Shown one piece after another: positions 1 to 9,648 of a DNA stretch of 64,000 nt. The position numbers were made by a program, and so were the translations under genes. Origin of the DNA: Adenanthera pavonina (lineage: Eukaryota; Streptophyta; Magnoliopsida; Fabales; Fabaceae); assembly GCA_026686845.1 (NCBI GenBank), contig JAIVEN010000004.1, forward strand, positions 20,554,827 to 20,618,826, read 5' to 3'. The notes beneath the pieces were generated by a model that saw only the letters and a program-made list of their open reading frames with translations, had not been told where the DNA came from and did no database searches. The first letter of the stretch is position 1. Every line of letters begins with the position of its first letter.

Positions 1-334
1 TGAACATGCCAATCAAACCTGGTACTTCAAAAAGTTCCATTACATTTAGTGAGGGGAGCATATCATGGTCTCCCCCTCGAACCTCATCAAATATGTATTT
101 CAGCTGCTTACAATCACGTATACGCATCTCTTCCAAACATTGAAGGCTTCCGCCAAGAAGGAGAGGTAAGATTATTTTTAATTTGCGACATTTTGCAACA
201 GTAAGAGTTTTCAGTTTTGGGAACAATGGGTGGTAACTCTTTTGAACATTGACTCCATCATTACCCACTATTTCCCCTCCTGAACTCTTAACTGATATGA
301 TGTATTCCAGTGCATTACAACTTTCAATTATTAA
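1..334 (-). pseudogene. In-frame LRR continuation beyond the premature stop of the CNL gene
   Basis: Reading on from the TAA at 335-337 in the same frame gives 111 codons without a stop, reaching the window edge. The translation has typical CNL C-terminal LRR features: 'LIIESCNALEYII', 'LFPKLKTLTVAKCRKLK' and 'LEEMRIRDCKQLKYIF' follow the usual 'L..L..L.I..C..L..I' rhythm of plant LRRs. Such a coherent repeat pattern directly after a stop suggests a recent single nonsense change. Whether the rest of the gene beyond the window is intact cannot be seen. Confidence 0.8.
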
Positions 335-2872
335 TTATTTCAACTGCGTCAAACTTTGTGCAGTGGATGGCAGGAAAATTGATTGCAACAGTGGACAATC
401 TTCCAATTTCATGATCATAAGATGACGTAGGTTTAAGTTGCCGTTAAACAATATATTCTTCAATTTCTGACAACCTTTCAACATCATAGTCTTTAGTTGC
501 TCTAGAAAGTCAGACGGCAAAGAGCCCCGATATAAGTCTTCAATATCCATTTCATAGAGATGTAGTTCATCCAAATTTGAGAAAGCAATCACATTTGAAT
601 CATAACTCTCAGTATCGATGAGACACTTTATGTCAGGCCAAGAATACAAATCAAGATAAACCAAATCATCCATGACTTCTTTGTCCAATGGAACAATATC
701 CGGGATAAGATTTTTCCACCTTCTTGCTTCATATCCTCCTCCTAAACTAAGAAGCTGGGCTGTTCCCACAAGTTTCTTAAATGTTGGCTCTGAGACTAAG
801 TGTCTTAAATCATCTGGTCGAAAACACCTTGATAAGGAACCATAACCTTCAAAATCATGAGAAAGGAGCTTCGAAGATATTTGAAATTTATGTACTGTAA
901 GAGAAGATTCAATTTGAGAATTTGCAGCTTTTTGTTGTTCATCATACTCATTGCCAACAAAAGTCAACTCTTCTAGTTGTGAGCATTCTTCAATCACTTC
1001 AAAAGGATTATTCATTTCAATTCCACATTGTGTTACATCCAACAATTTCAACTTCTTTAGTTTCGAAAACTGTACTGGTAATTTAATTATGGAACAATAA
1101 TGTAACCAAATAGTCTCAAGATTTGGTAAGTTTCCTAAGACAGAGATGTCACCCAATACCAAATTCATCAAGGTGAGAGTCCTAATATCATTTAGTGATT
1201 CAAGTGGATGTAACAATGATTGGGCAAAGATTCGAGCACCCATATTACGTAAAACCAAGACTTTGAGCCTTGTCATCTCTCTAAAGAATGTATCTGAGAC
1301 ATCCAAACCCTTTGAATCCTCGAGAAATATTAATAAAATCTCAAGTTTCTTTCTATCAAATTCTTTAGGAAAATGATTACTCTTCCAAAACAAATATTGC
1401 AATTCCTGTTTTATGGGCTTTTTAAAATCCATGATTGATTGAGTATCTTTGCAACCTATCAACAAGGCCACTTCACGAACCAAATCATGCATCTTTACAC
1501 GTTTTTCCTCAGCATTCAGCAATAAAGAAGAATTTCGCAGTTCCTCTATAGCATAAAGTACTGTAGTTCTTCTTCCATGATAGTTGTCAACTTCCCTAAA
1601 AGGGACCATTCCTACACCAATTCTGCTTAAAAGCTCCAAAGGAATTTCAGAATCTTCAGGGAAGAGAGAAGCTATCAAAAAAAGTTCTTTGCACTTCTCA
1701 TTTTTCAAATGATCATAGCTTAACCTCAGACCTTCAAAAGCCTTCTTCAACTCTTCATCATTAGAATCAAGTACTGACTTAGCATTTTGCAAGGTTTCCA
1801 AAGCAGCATTCCAAACATTACGAGGTTGACCTTTTAATGTACTTGCTACTGCTACAATTACAGTCGGTACTCCATGGCAATGCTTCACAATATTTCGTGC
1901 CACACCCTTCAAACTAGAGGAATCATTAATGCAAGCATGTGTTAAGAAAAGAGTCAACGCTTCCTTCTCATGCAATATCTCAAGATGAATCACCCATAGG
2001 CATCCCATTGATTCACAAATGTGTGAATTCCGTGTAGTTATCAATACACTACAACCCTTGTGTTGGTGGAAAGATGGAATCCCTAAGTTTTCTCTAAGAT
2101 CAAACTTTTCCCATACATCATCTAGTATTATAAGAAGCCTTTCTTTCATGCTAGTGATTTTGGACAATATTTGCTTCCATTGTTCTTCTTCCATTCCATC
2201 TTCTAATTTAAAATCCAAATGCCTCGCAATTTTACCTCGAAGCTTTTTGAAATCTGGAGGCTTAGAAACAACAAGAAAGATGACTTGGCTGAATTTGGAT
2301 CCTTCTAGTTCAGCACCCACTTGTGTTGCAATTGAAGTTTTGCCCGTCCCCCCTAAGCCTTGCAATCCTATTATATTGCAATTTTCATTTTCTAGTGCCT
2401 CTTTTAGATCTTGAAACTGTGACTTTCTACTATCAAAATATGTGAAATTCGGCAAACAGTGGTATTTTATGTCTAAAGGAGCAGAAGGACCTGCGATTAC
2501 GTTGAAGTTATAATTTTCCGACAGCTCTTTAATCAGTGCAGTCTTCTCTTCCAACTCCTTGCTTCTCCGATATTGCCACCAGCAATTAAGACACAACTCA
2601 TTAAAGCATTTCTCCTTTTTCTTAGTGTCAACATCAATGAGCTCTTGAACTTCATCTGCCCATTGCCGCGCTTCGTGCTTAACATTTGAAACACCACGAG
2701 CCTTATCAATGTCTGTGCTCACATCCTTGAGTTTTGCAGCTAATCTATTCTTTTCCCGATCAAAGTTTTGAACATAATTGTTGAAACAACATAAATAATG
2801 AGCTTCTTTCTTCACAAAATTCACACAACTTTGGGCTTCGTTCTTTGCAATTTCAACAGGGATGACCTCCAT
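335..2872 (-). CDS. CC-NB-ARC-LRR (CNL) disease-resistance-type protein, shortened at the C terminus
   Basis: 845 codons, no intron visible. Residues 1-125 are a charged, helical N terminus of the RPS2/RPS5-like type, with the motif NCWWQYRRS near 96-104. The NB-ARC domain follows: P-loop GLGGTGKT (172-179), kinase-2 LLIILDDVW (246-254), RNBS-B LITTR (277-281), a GLPL-equivalent HGVPTVIV (333-340, a divergent form), RNBS-D around 394-407 and MHD in VKMHDLVRE (461-463). From about 500 onward are leucine-rich repeats. Proteins of this family are intracellular ATP/ADP-switch immune receptors that detect pathogen effectors. The ATP-binding and switch motifs are present, so the N-terminal two thirds looks functional. 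The ATG was chosen because a splice-acceptor-like TTGTAG lies directly upstream and the CC domain begins there. The frame ends at TAA (335-337), but the next 111 codons in the same frame stay open and look like more LRR, so this is either a nonsense allele or a pseudogene. Family assignment is firm; functionality is not. Confidence 0.93.
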   Translation of the reverse strand: MEVIPVEIAKNEAQSCVNFVKKEAHYLCCFNNYVQNFDREKNRLAAKLKDVSTDIDKARGVSNVKHEARQWADEVQELIDVDTKKKEKCFNELCLNCWWQYRRSKELEEKTALIKELSENYNFNVIAGPSAPLDIKYHCLPNFTYFDSRKSQFQDLKEALENENCNIIGLQGLGGTGKTSIATQVGAELEGSKFSQVIFLVVSKPPDFKKLRGKIARHLDFKLEDGMEEEQWKQILSKITSMKERLLIILDDVWEKFDLRENLGIPSFHQHKGCSVLITTRNSHICESMGCLWVIHLEILHEKEALTLFLTHACINDSSSLKGVARNIVKHCHGVPTVIVAVASTLKGQPRNVWNAALETLQNAKSVLDSNDEELKKAFEGLRLSYDHLKNEKCKELFLIASLFPEDSEIPLELLSRIGVGMVPFREVDNYHGRRTTVLYAIEELRNSSLLLNAEEKRVKMHDLVREVALLIGCKDTQSIMDFKKPIKQELQYLFWKSNHFPKEFDRKKLEILLIFLEDSKGLDVSDTFFREMTRLKVLVLRNMGARIFAQSLLHPLESLNDIRTLTLMNLVLGDISVLGNLPNLETIWLHYCSIIKLPVQFSKLKKLKLLDVTQCGIEMNNPFEVIEECSQLEELTFVGNEYDEQQKAANSQIESSLTVHKFQISSKLLSHDFEGYGSLSRCFRPDDLRHLVSEPTFKKLVGTAQLLSLGGGYEARRWKNLIPDIVPLDKEVMDDLVYLDLYSWPDIKCLIDTESYDSNVIAFSNLDELHLYEMDIEDLYRGSLPSDFLEQLKTMMLKGCQKLKNILFNGNLNLRHLMIMKLEDCPLLQSIFLPSTAQSLTQLK

Positions 2873-2886
2873 CCTACAAGGATATG
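2873..2886 (-). promoter_or_regulatory. Splice-acceptor-like site directly upstream of the CNL start codon
   Basis: On the minus strand the bases before the ATG read ATATCCTTGTAGG-ATG, a good match to a plant 3' splice site (pyrimidine/T-rich then TGCAG/TGTAG, then G). It suggests that the 5' UTR is interrupted by an intron whose acceptor lies one or two bases before the start codon. No paired donor is obvious in the 1 kb immediately upstream. Inferred from sequence only. Confidence 0.45.
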
Positions 2887-3910
2887 AGTTTATAGTCAGT
2901 CAAACCTATTGTTTATGTTTTAGTCATAAAACATGGGACCCACACTAATAGTTAAATCTCAAAGCTACGAATACAATGATCTAGAAATTTAACAAATTCA
3001 CAAAATAAGAGGTACGGAGACTGATTAAAGTAAAAGTAAAATGTGAATTAATTTATGACTCGCTATAACCATCACAGGAAGGACAACATATAAAGAAAAG
3101 AAAAGAAAAGAAAAAAATATTGAAAATTTAATATCATAATTATCTTAACAAACGTGCAAATGAAAAGAGGTAAGGAGACATTAAATTAAAGTAGGTGTAA
3201 AAGGAAAAGATACAGAAAAGCAAACTATTACGATTTCAATCTGGATTATGACAGTAGTTTCGAGCTATCGATATCAGTTTTTAGACTGCATTAAAAAATT
3301 GTTAATTAAGAAAAGCAAAAGTTCCTATGAGACAAGAATCTGGATACTCTACTCATAGTGCTAATCTTAAATCTAAGCCATCCAACTAAAACTGAATAGT
3401 TGAGATTTGATTTTTTTTTTATAATTTTAATATTTTATTCATTTTATTAGAAATATAAAAATAGAATAAAAATAATTTTTTACTGCCAATCCAGGTATAT
3501 CTATGTCCAAAATTTATTTTTTTAATATACAAATATTGAATGAAATGTAAATTAAAAAAAAAGAATTTGTAAAATTTTCACTCAATTTTTCAAAGAAAAA
3601 TATATTAAGGAAAAAAGATTTTTGTTGGACCAAAAAGGAAAATAGATTAGTCCTTTTATACTAATCTATTTTCCTTTTAGTATTAGTATTGTCTCCACGT
3701 AAAAAGAAATTATTTGAAACAAAAATCAAATTTTAATGTAACAAGGAAAATTTAATCCAATAAATAGCTAGAATGTCTCAATTATGTCTCAGTTAAGTCT
3801 CAGTTAATTAGTTTTATCTCCAATTTACAAATTATTTGCTAACCTTTGGTTTTATGGTTTAAGAAAATGCTTCAACTTGGTATGGGGAAATGACTCAAAT
3901 AGTTAGGTCT
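2887..3910. other. AT-rich non-coding DNA upstream of (or in the leader intron of) the CNL gene
   Basis: No open frame of note. Poly-A/poly-T runs and a perfect 19-bp hairpin (listed separately). It would be the promoter if the CNL leader is short, or intron if the acceptor at 2874 is used. No clear TATA/initiator arrangement could be chosen. Confidence 0.5.
3633..3678. repeat. Perfect 19-bp inverted repeat with 8-base loop
   Basis: Left arm 3633-3651 (AAAAGGAAAATAGATTAGT) is the exact reverse complement of 3660-3678, with loop CCTTTTAT. The stem is perfect. It could be a small foldback relic or form a hairpin if transcribed. Confidence 0.85.
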
Positions 3911-4853
3911 TTAACACCTTGTTTGGATGGAGGGGAAAATAAGGAGAAAAGAAAAATAAGGGGAAAATAGGGGAGAAAATAAATTTTCCCTTGTTTAAAT
4001 AGTAGAGGAAAATAGGAAGCAAGGAAAAGTGAGGGTAAAAAATATACAGGACCCACATATTTTTCCCTCAAAATTTTCTCTCAAAAATTGGACAGATTTT
4101 GGACAAAAAACTTTTTTTTTCCAAAATTGCCCCTATGAAATGCTTTGTATATATTAATGTTGCCTACCACCACAAGTAACCACCTTTCATCATTGGTTCC
4201 TGTCAGCTGCCAACCTCCACCAACTACCATTGCCATCGGTCGCCACCATCATCGGTCATCGATCGCCACAGCTGTTGCTGGTCATAGTCATTGACCGCCA
4301 ACATTATCGTTGGTGCTAGTGTCGCTGGTAGTCACTAATCGTTGACTAACATTAGCAATTGGTCACGATTGCCACCACCACTGGTTATCGGTTACTAACT
4401 GCTGTCGCCGCTAGTTGCTAGTCACTGGCCATCGCCACCATTGGTCACTAGCCACCATCACCGCGGCTTACTAGTCATCAACCGCTACCACCATTGATCA
4501 CCAGTCGCACCTGTTGGTCACCAGTTATTGGCTACTACCACTACTAGTCACCAATCTTTGCTGTCACCGCTAATCACTAGTCATTAACCGCCATCACATT
4601 GAGTAAAATAAGTTGCGTGGAAATGTCATTAATATGAGTTATTTTTTATTCATATGATATAGATTAGTTACATTAGTAATAGGAATATTATAGTCCTTAT
4701 GAAATAAATGAGTTTTCTCTTATCTCTACTTTCTCCCCTTATCCAAACATAAGGGGAGAGAATATTTTAACTCAACTTTTCTCTCCCCTCCATTTTTTCT
4801 TGCCTTTATTTTCTCTCCACTTGTTTTATCCACTCATCTAAATAAAGCATTAA
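3911..4853. mobile_element. Candidate non-autonomous TIR element (unclassified, possibly PIF/Harbinger- or hAT-like)
   Basis: The left end TTAACACCTTGTTTGGAT and the reverse complement of the right end TTAATGCTTTATTTAGAT match at about 13 of 18 positions. Purine-rich GGGGAAAATAAGG-type subterminal sequence lies inside the left end and its complement inside the right end. TTAA occurs at both outer edges, so the target duplication could be TTA/TAA or TTAA. 'TTGTTTGGATG' termini are common in plant non-autonomous DNA transposons. No coding capacity. Superfamily not settled. Confidence 0.45.
4160..4610. repeat. Low-complexity degenerate CACC/GGTCACTAG-rich repeat
   Basis: Irregular reiteration of short words such as CACCACC, GGTCACTAG, CATCGGTC and GCCACCATC, much richer in G+C than its surroundings. 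It occupies the middle of the candidate TIR element 3911-4853. No fixed period could be set by eye. Confidence 0.6.
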
Positions 4854-4989
4854 TGAATATTTAAACTCTGAGGCTCATCGGCAATGCACCATCTCTACAT
4901 TTATATGTCATGACTCACCTTTATATTACTAGCTCTTTTGTTATAGGTGCACCTGTAGTAGGATGCAAATGAATGAATTAGGTTGAGGG

Positions 4990-5608
4990 AAATCATGATG
5001 GCAGTATTAAAAAATATATGGCTAAGAATAGCTAAAGAATTTCAACAAAAAGAGAGGTTTGATTTCCTTGAAACCTTTGGCCTTGGAGTAAAACAATTAG
5101 TGTAATCCTATCCCTAGCATTTGCATATAATTGGCCCTTGCACTAGATCGATGTCAATAATGCATTTTTGAATGGGGAGTTAATTGAGATGGTGTATTCT
5201 TAGAAGTTAAATGGGTTTGAGGATGCTAACAAGAGCTTAGTTTGCAAGTTAAACAAGGAAAGCTCACCAACACTCCTATCAAATGTGGTTTTAGCTCTAG
5301 CAATTGTCATAGTTCATTGCTAACTAGGGTCCCTACTAATAGTGTTAATTATGTATTGATATATGTACATGATATTAGAATGAAAGGAAGCTCCTTCAAG
5401 GCCATAACAAATCTCACATTTCTCAACTAAATCTAGAATATCCTTGTCAAAAGACCTTGGTAATCTCAATAATTTCGTGGGTTTGGAAGTAAAGATGATT
5501 TAGAATGGTGGCTTGTGTTTATCTTAGGATCAGTATCTCAAAGATCAAATCATCAATCAAATACCCATGGTGGTAGGTCAAAAGCTCTCTAGAGTCGATG
5601 CTAATATG
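4990..5608 (+). pseudogene. Decayed Ty1/copia reverse-transcriptase relic
   Basis: Joining frames across indels, the translation recalls the copia RT finger/palm region: a DGSIKKYMAK-like start, 'ERFDFLETF', 'VILSLAFAYNWPLH', then 'IDVNNAFLNGELIEMVY' (compare the family's DVKNAFLNG.L.EEVYM) and 'VCKLNK'. Several stops and frameshifts are present. It ends abruptly at 5608, where an A-family LTR begins, so that LTR apparently inserted into this older copia copy. I did not find the continuation of the copia ORF on the far side. Confidence 0.75.
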
Positions 5609-6794
5609 TGTAACAACCACAGATTGATTATTCCAGACATGTAAGTGGTTTGATGAAAGGGTATTCCTAGAATTATATAGGACTAAAGGACAAGAAATAA
5701 AATGAAGGAAAAATTTATTTTTGAAAATCGTAAAGTATCAGAAATTTTTATAAAAGGGCAATTCCTTCATGTCGTAATAGTGTTTTTTAGGGAGAGAATA
5801 GCTGGGCTCTACTAGGATTTGTGTCTATGAGCTCAAGATCGCAATTTTGAAGCTTGGGAAAGCTTAAATCTTGAATGTATGATCATGTCCACCCTTCCCT
5901 CTCCTCTTTCTTCAAGCTTTAAGAGTGATTTTCGTGGCTGTTATTGCATTCTGATATTGGTTGAGTTTCTAGGATTAGAATGTGTTAGAGTGCTTCAATG
6001 AAGTGTTAAGAAGCTTCCTCAAGCCATGTGTGTGAGTTTTTGTGGGTTTTTTTTGCATATAGGTGTCAAACCCTAACCGCTTACTCTAGGATTCCACATT
6101 TAGCTCAAAATTTCTAAGTCAATAATGGCTGGTTTGGGAAGTTGTTTTGGGTATAAATATGAGTCGGTATGGTGTTAGATTCATGATCTTGTTGATTTTA
6201 TGCTTGGGTCACCAAGTTGTAGTTAGCTAGAGGTTATGTCACCATTTGATTTGGGTGTTTGATGATTGTATAGGGAGTGAGCTTACTTAATTGAAGTTTC
6301 TAAACTTTAAGAAGTCATTTGCAAGCAACAAATCTGTTGGTAAGTGGCTACTTTAATGTATGAAGAATTTTGGCCTTGTAGGTATTAAGTGGCTTTGAGG
6401 AGTTTTATTGGTCCTATTGGAGTTTTGACACTTATTTGGGTCTTAATTCATGCTTGAGAAGTCATATATTAACTTGGTTGTATCCATTTTATGTGTGTGT
6501 AGTTGGTGCTTCGACGGTCTACTGTGGTTTTATGTGTGTGTGTATAAGCAACCTGAGGTAATTGGGGTGTAATTCTTGCTAATTTATATATATGCCTAAA
6601 ACTTTTTCATACCAAGATATGCATATTAGCAAGGCTAGTAAGACATTGGTACTTTCTTTCCTCATTATATGTATGCTGTATAATGTCTAACAGTAATGTA
6701 GACATAAATGATTATGAGAAAGCATTTGACTAGTAGCTTGATATATGATTTATTTTGCTTCCCAATGCATAGATTTGTATGTTGACACTATGCT
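5609..6794 (+). mobile_element. Left part of outer LTR, family A (Ty3/gypsy-like), split by element B
   Basis: Begins TGTAACAACC, the usual plant gypsy LTR start. About 6150-6794 is alignable by eye with 42100-42660 (for example 'GGTAAGTG', 'GTAGTTGGTSCTT.RACGGTCTACTG' and 'GATATGCATAT'). It stops at 6794 in ...CACTATGCT and resumes at 39019/39024 with AGCATGATG; the related copy at about 42650 reads uninterrupted ATGCTAGCATGGTGA. This proves that the two halves were once continuous. Confidence 0.8.
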
Positions 6795-6898
6795 TGTAAC
6801 ATCCTCAATTCCCCAAGAAAGGATCTCTACATATATAGATATATGAAAGTATGACATGAAATGCATGAATTAATGGAAAAAAAAGTGAAATGGCAATT

Positions 6899-7716
6899 GG
6901 GAAAATGACACCTTAGGACCAAAATATTCAATTAATGTCATTTTACTACCAAAACATTCTAGAATGATAGAAAGAGACCATGGTCTCAAACTGATCAAAT
7001 TTTTAAATAGGAAATTAGTTAAATGCCCGTATTAAAAAATTTGACACTCAGCTCCTGCGATTTACTACCTAGATTCCACGATTTGATACTAAGCTTCCTC
7101 GATTTTATACTGAACACATTATGATTACCATAGAATTCAACTGATTAGTTCTAAAGTTTGACACTTAGCTCTCATGATTTACTACTTAGATTCCATGATT
7201 TAACACTAAGCTTCCTCAGTTTTACACTGGACGCATTATGATCATCAAAGAATTCAATTAATCTGTTCTAGAGTTTCACACTCAACTCTCGTGATTTACT
7301 ACTCAAGTTCCATGATTTGACATTGAGCTTCCCCAATTTTACACTGGACATATTATGATCACCAAAGAATTCAACTGATTAGTTCCAGAGTTTGACAATA
7401 AGCTCCCTTGATTTACTACTCAGGTTATAGGATTTTACACTGAACTTCCTCGGTTTTACATTATGCTTCCTCAATTAAATTTTTTCATGATTATAATGTG
7501 TCTAATGTAAAACTAAGGAAACTCAATATCAAATCATGAAATTTGGATAGTAAAAAGTGGAAGAAGAGTGTATAACTTTTTAATAAGGGCATTTAGGTCA
7601 TTTCCTATTTAAAATTTTGATTAGTTTGAAACCATGATCTCTTTCTATTATTCTGGAATGTTTTGGTCCTAAAATGACATTAATTGAATATGTTGGTCCT
7701 AAAGTGTCATTTTCCC
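6899..7716. mobile_element. Mutator-like (MULE) non-autonomous element with long TIRs
   Basis: 818 bp. Terminal inverted repeats of about 140 bp start GGGAAAATGACAC and end GTCATTTTCCC, roughly 88% identical by eye. Flanked by ATGGCAATT (6890-6898) and ATGGTAATT (7717-7725), a 9-bp target duplication with one mismatch, which is the Mutator signature. The 3' LTR of the same host element shows the empty site (AAATGGCAATTTCACAGTCC at about 33530). The interior holds 117-bp tandem units and no ORF, so transposition would need a MULE transposase in trans. Confidence 0.92.
7044..7475. repeat. 117-bp tandem repeat inside the MULE MITE, about 3.6 units
   Basis: Units begin at 7044, 7161, 7278 and 7395, each offset by exactly 117 bp. 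Each has 'ACACTYAGCTC', 'GATTTACTAC', 'CATGATTTGACAC.AAGCTTCC', 'ACACTGGACRCATTATGAT' and 'GAATTCAA'. The last unit is partial. Copies differ by scattered substitutions. Confidence 0.88.
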
Positions 7717-9636
7717 ATGGTAATTTCACAATCCAGGAAAGCAATATAAACGAATTTGCAACCTAGCCTTGAAGGAAAAGTTATCTGCATTTTGGTGCAT
7801 GGGAAAAATTATGAAAAGGGCCTGAAAGAATATATATTTGCATTTTTGCCCTGACCCAGAGGTATTATGTAATTATTGAAAATTTATATCAAAATTGACC
7901 TCTTGGCATATTGGACACAATCCAATATAGGGGAGTGAATTAGAGTGAGAATTTCATGGATTTGATGCCAAAAATGGATTCCTTAAGGTGGAAAACATTA
8001 AGAAGAAGTGTTCAAATCTTGAAAAAGGCAAAGATAAACAATATGAGTTTTTAGGGTTAGTTTGAGACTTTATGAAGCAAACCCTAAAAGCAGTGGCCTA
8101 CGATGATGTTCGATATTGTATTTATGTTTGAGAAAGCCTAAAAAACCTAGGGGAAGCATTGAATCCAAGAGGAAAAGCTAAAAGGATGCACCAAGGTAGC
8201 AAAGTTTTCATTTCTTGTGCTTTATTATCTTGCTATGTTTTGTAATATTTTAGATGTGCCATATTGTTTTCTTGATGACTGATGATTGTTTTGGCTACTT
8301 AAATGTGAGAGCTTTGTGCCAGGGAAGTCCATTTTCTAAGCTATTATGCAACCAAACTTTTTATGAACAATATGTTAATATATGAATTCATATGGTTTTT
8401 ATGAAGTTTCTATCATTGGATTGATAATATTATGTGTGAAATGTGACTTGCTACTGAGATTTTTATAATCTCACCATCCGAAGTACAAACCATGTTAGGG
8501 CCAAGCAATGCAAGAGGTGCAAGAAGAGCTAAAGAAAAGGAGAACGAAGGTGATTAATAATGTGATTGTGCAAGTTTTGATATTATATTTTGAAAATATG
8601 TACAAGTTTGTATGTGAAGGCTGAAATCTATTTGATGCCTTGGATATGTTCTTATGAGTCACATATCATGTTTAGTATGGATTATGGATGAAATTTAATG
8701 ATGTATTATGATTATGAAGTTTAATATGTAAGTTATGGTACAATTTTGTCCAAGATTACCAATAATAAATGGAACAAAGGTACTCTATCCAAAATAAAGA
8801 ATTCTATAAGAGTCTTGTATATTCTCGAAAAGTAGACAAAATAAGCTTTCTAAAGAGCGAAAGAAAACTTAAATTTGATGAGCATACGATTTATAGTGAA
8901 TTTTTTAAATTAGGGGTCAAAACTAGATAATGTTGGAAAAACTAAGATTCTTACTGTAAGTACTAGTTATTTTAAAAGGTAGTATAAAATCACATAGAGC
9001 TCCAAAACTTTAGCAATTTGTGTGCATGGAAATATGTCTTAAGATTAATATTCCACTAGTTTGGAAATAATTAGAGCTATATAATGAAAGATATGTAAGT
9101 CTATCTAAAAGCATTACAGTAAAAGTTATGTTCAGACCCTTAATGATTTAGGATAATGCTATCCCCAGTTCAAGTTGAATAGATGTACAAGATAAATATA
9201 TCTAAAAACTTGACATGTAGGGCTTTCCAATAATATAAAGAATGTATGAATTGGTTCAGAATAGAATGAAAAATAAATTTTTAAATTTAAGGTCAAAATC
9301 CTGAAAAAGTACAAAATGATCATATGAACAGTGATTTTCATGCAATATACTATACTAATTGGAATGAAGAATACTTTATTTCATAATTTTTCCATGTAGA
9401 TAAGATTTTAGGATATTTTTAAAAACTTGAATCACATTGATATGATTTTACTAGAATTAGTTATGAATTTTCAAATTCATCCTATAAAAAGAGTTTACCA
9501 TATAAATAGTAATCCGGAGAAAGAAAAGTTTCTATTTTAATTTATCATATAATTCAAGCTTCTAAACATGATAAATGGACAATGAATAAGGTCTAATACA
9601 TGGTTAATATGTTCTAGAGTTATGGTGTAACATTTT

Positions 9637-9648
9637 TGGTATCAAAGC
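9637..9648 (+). other. Primer-binding site of gypsy element B
   Basis: TGGTATCAAAGC, four bases after the 5' LTR end. It matches the plant initiator-Met tRNA type PBS (TGGTATCAGAGC) with one change. Confidence 0.85.

Larger units (their letters stand above)
6795..9632 (+). repeat. 5' LTR of gypsy element B
   Basis: Starts TGTAACATCC, ends GGTGTAACA. It aligns with 33436-33752 and 37337-39018 of the 3' LTR (shared 'GATATGAAAGTATGACATGAAATGCAT', then 'GGTAGAATTAG'-type and 'AAGATGACCAATAAT' stretches). It carries the Mutator-like MITE 6899-7716 and lacks a central segment of about 0.8 kb that is present in the 3' LTR. Confidence 0.88.

Noticed and set aside
1146..2414. Plus-strand ORFs 1146-1376 and 2019-2414
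   Set aside because: Antisense shadows of the CNL gene.
7044..7475. CRISPR-like array in the 117-bp repeats
   Set aside because: Repeats are contiguous and diverged with no unique spacers, and lie inside a plant MULE element.
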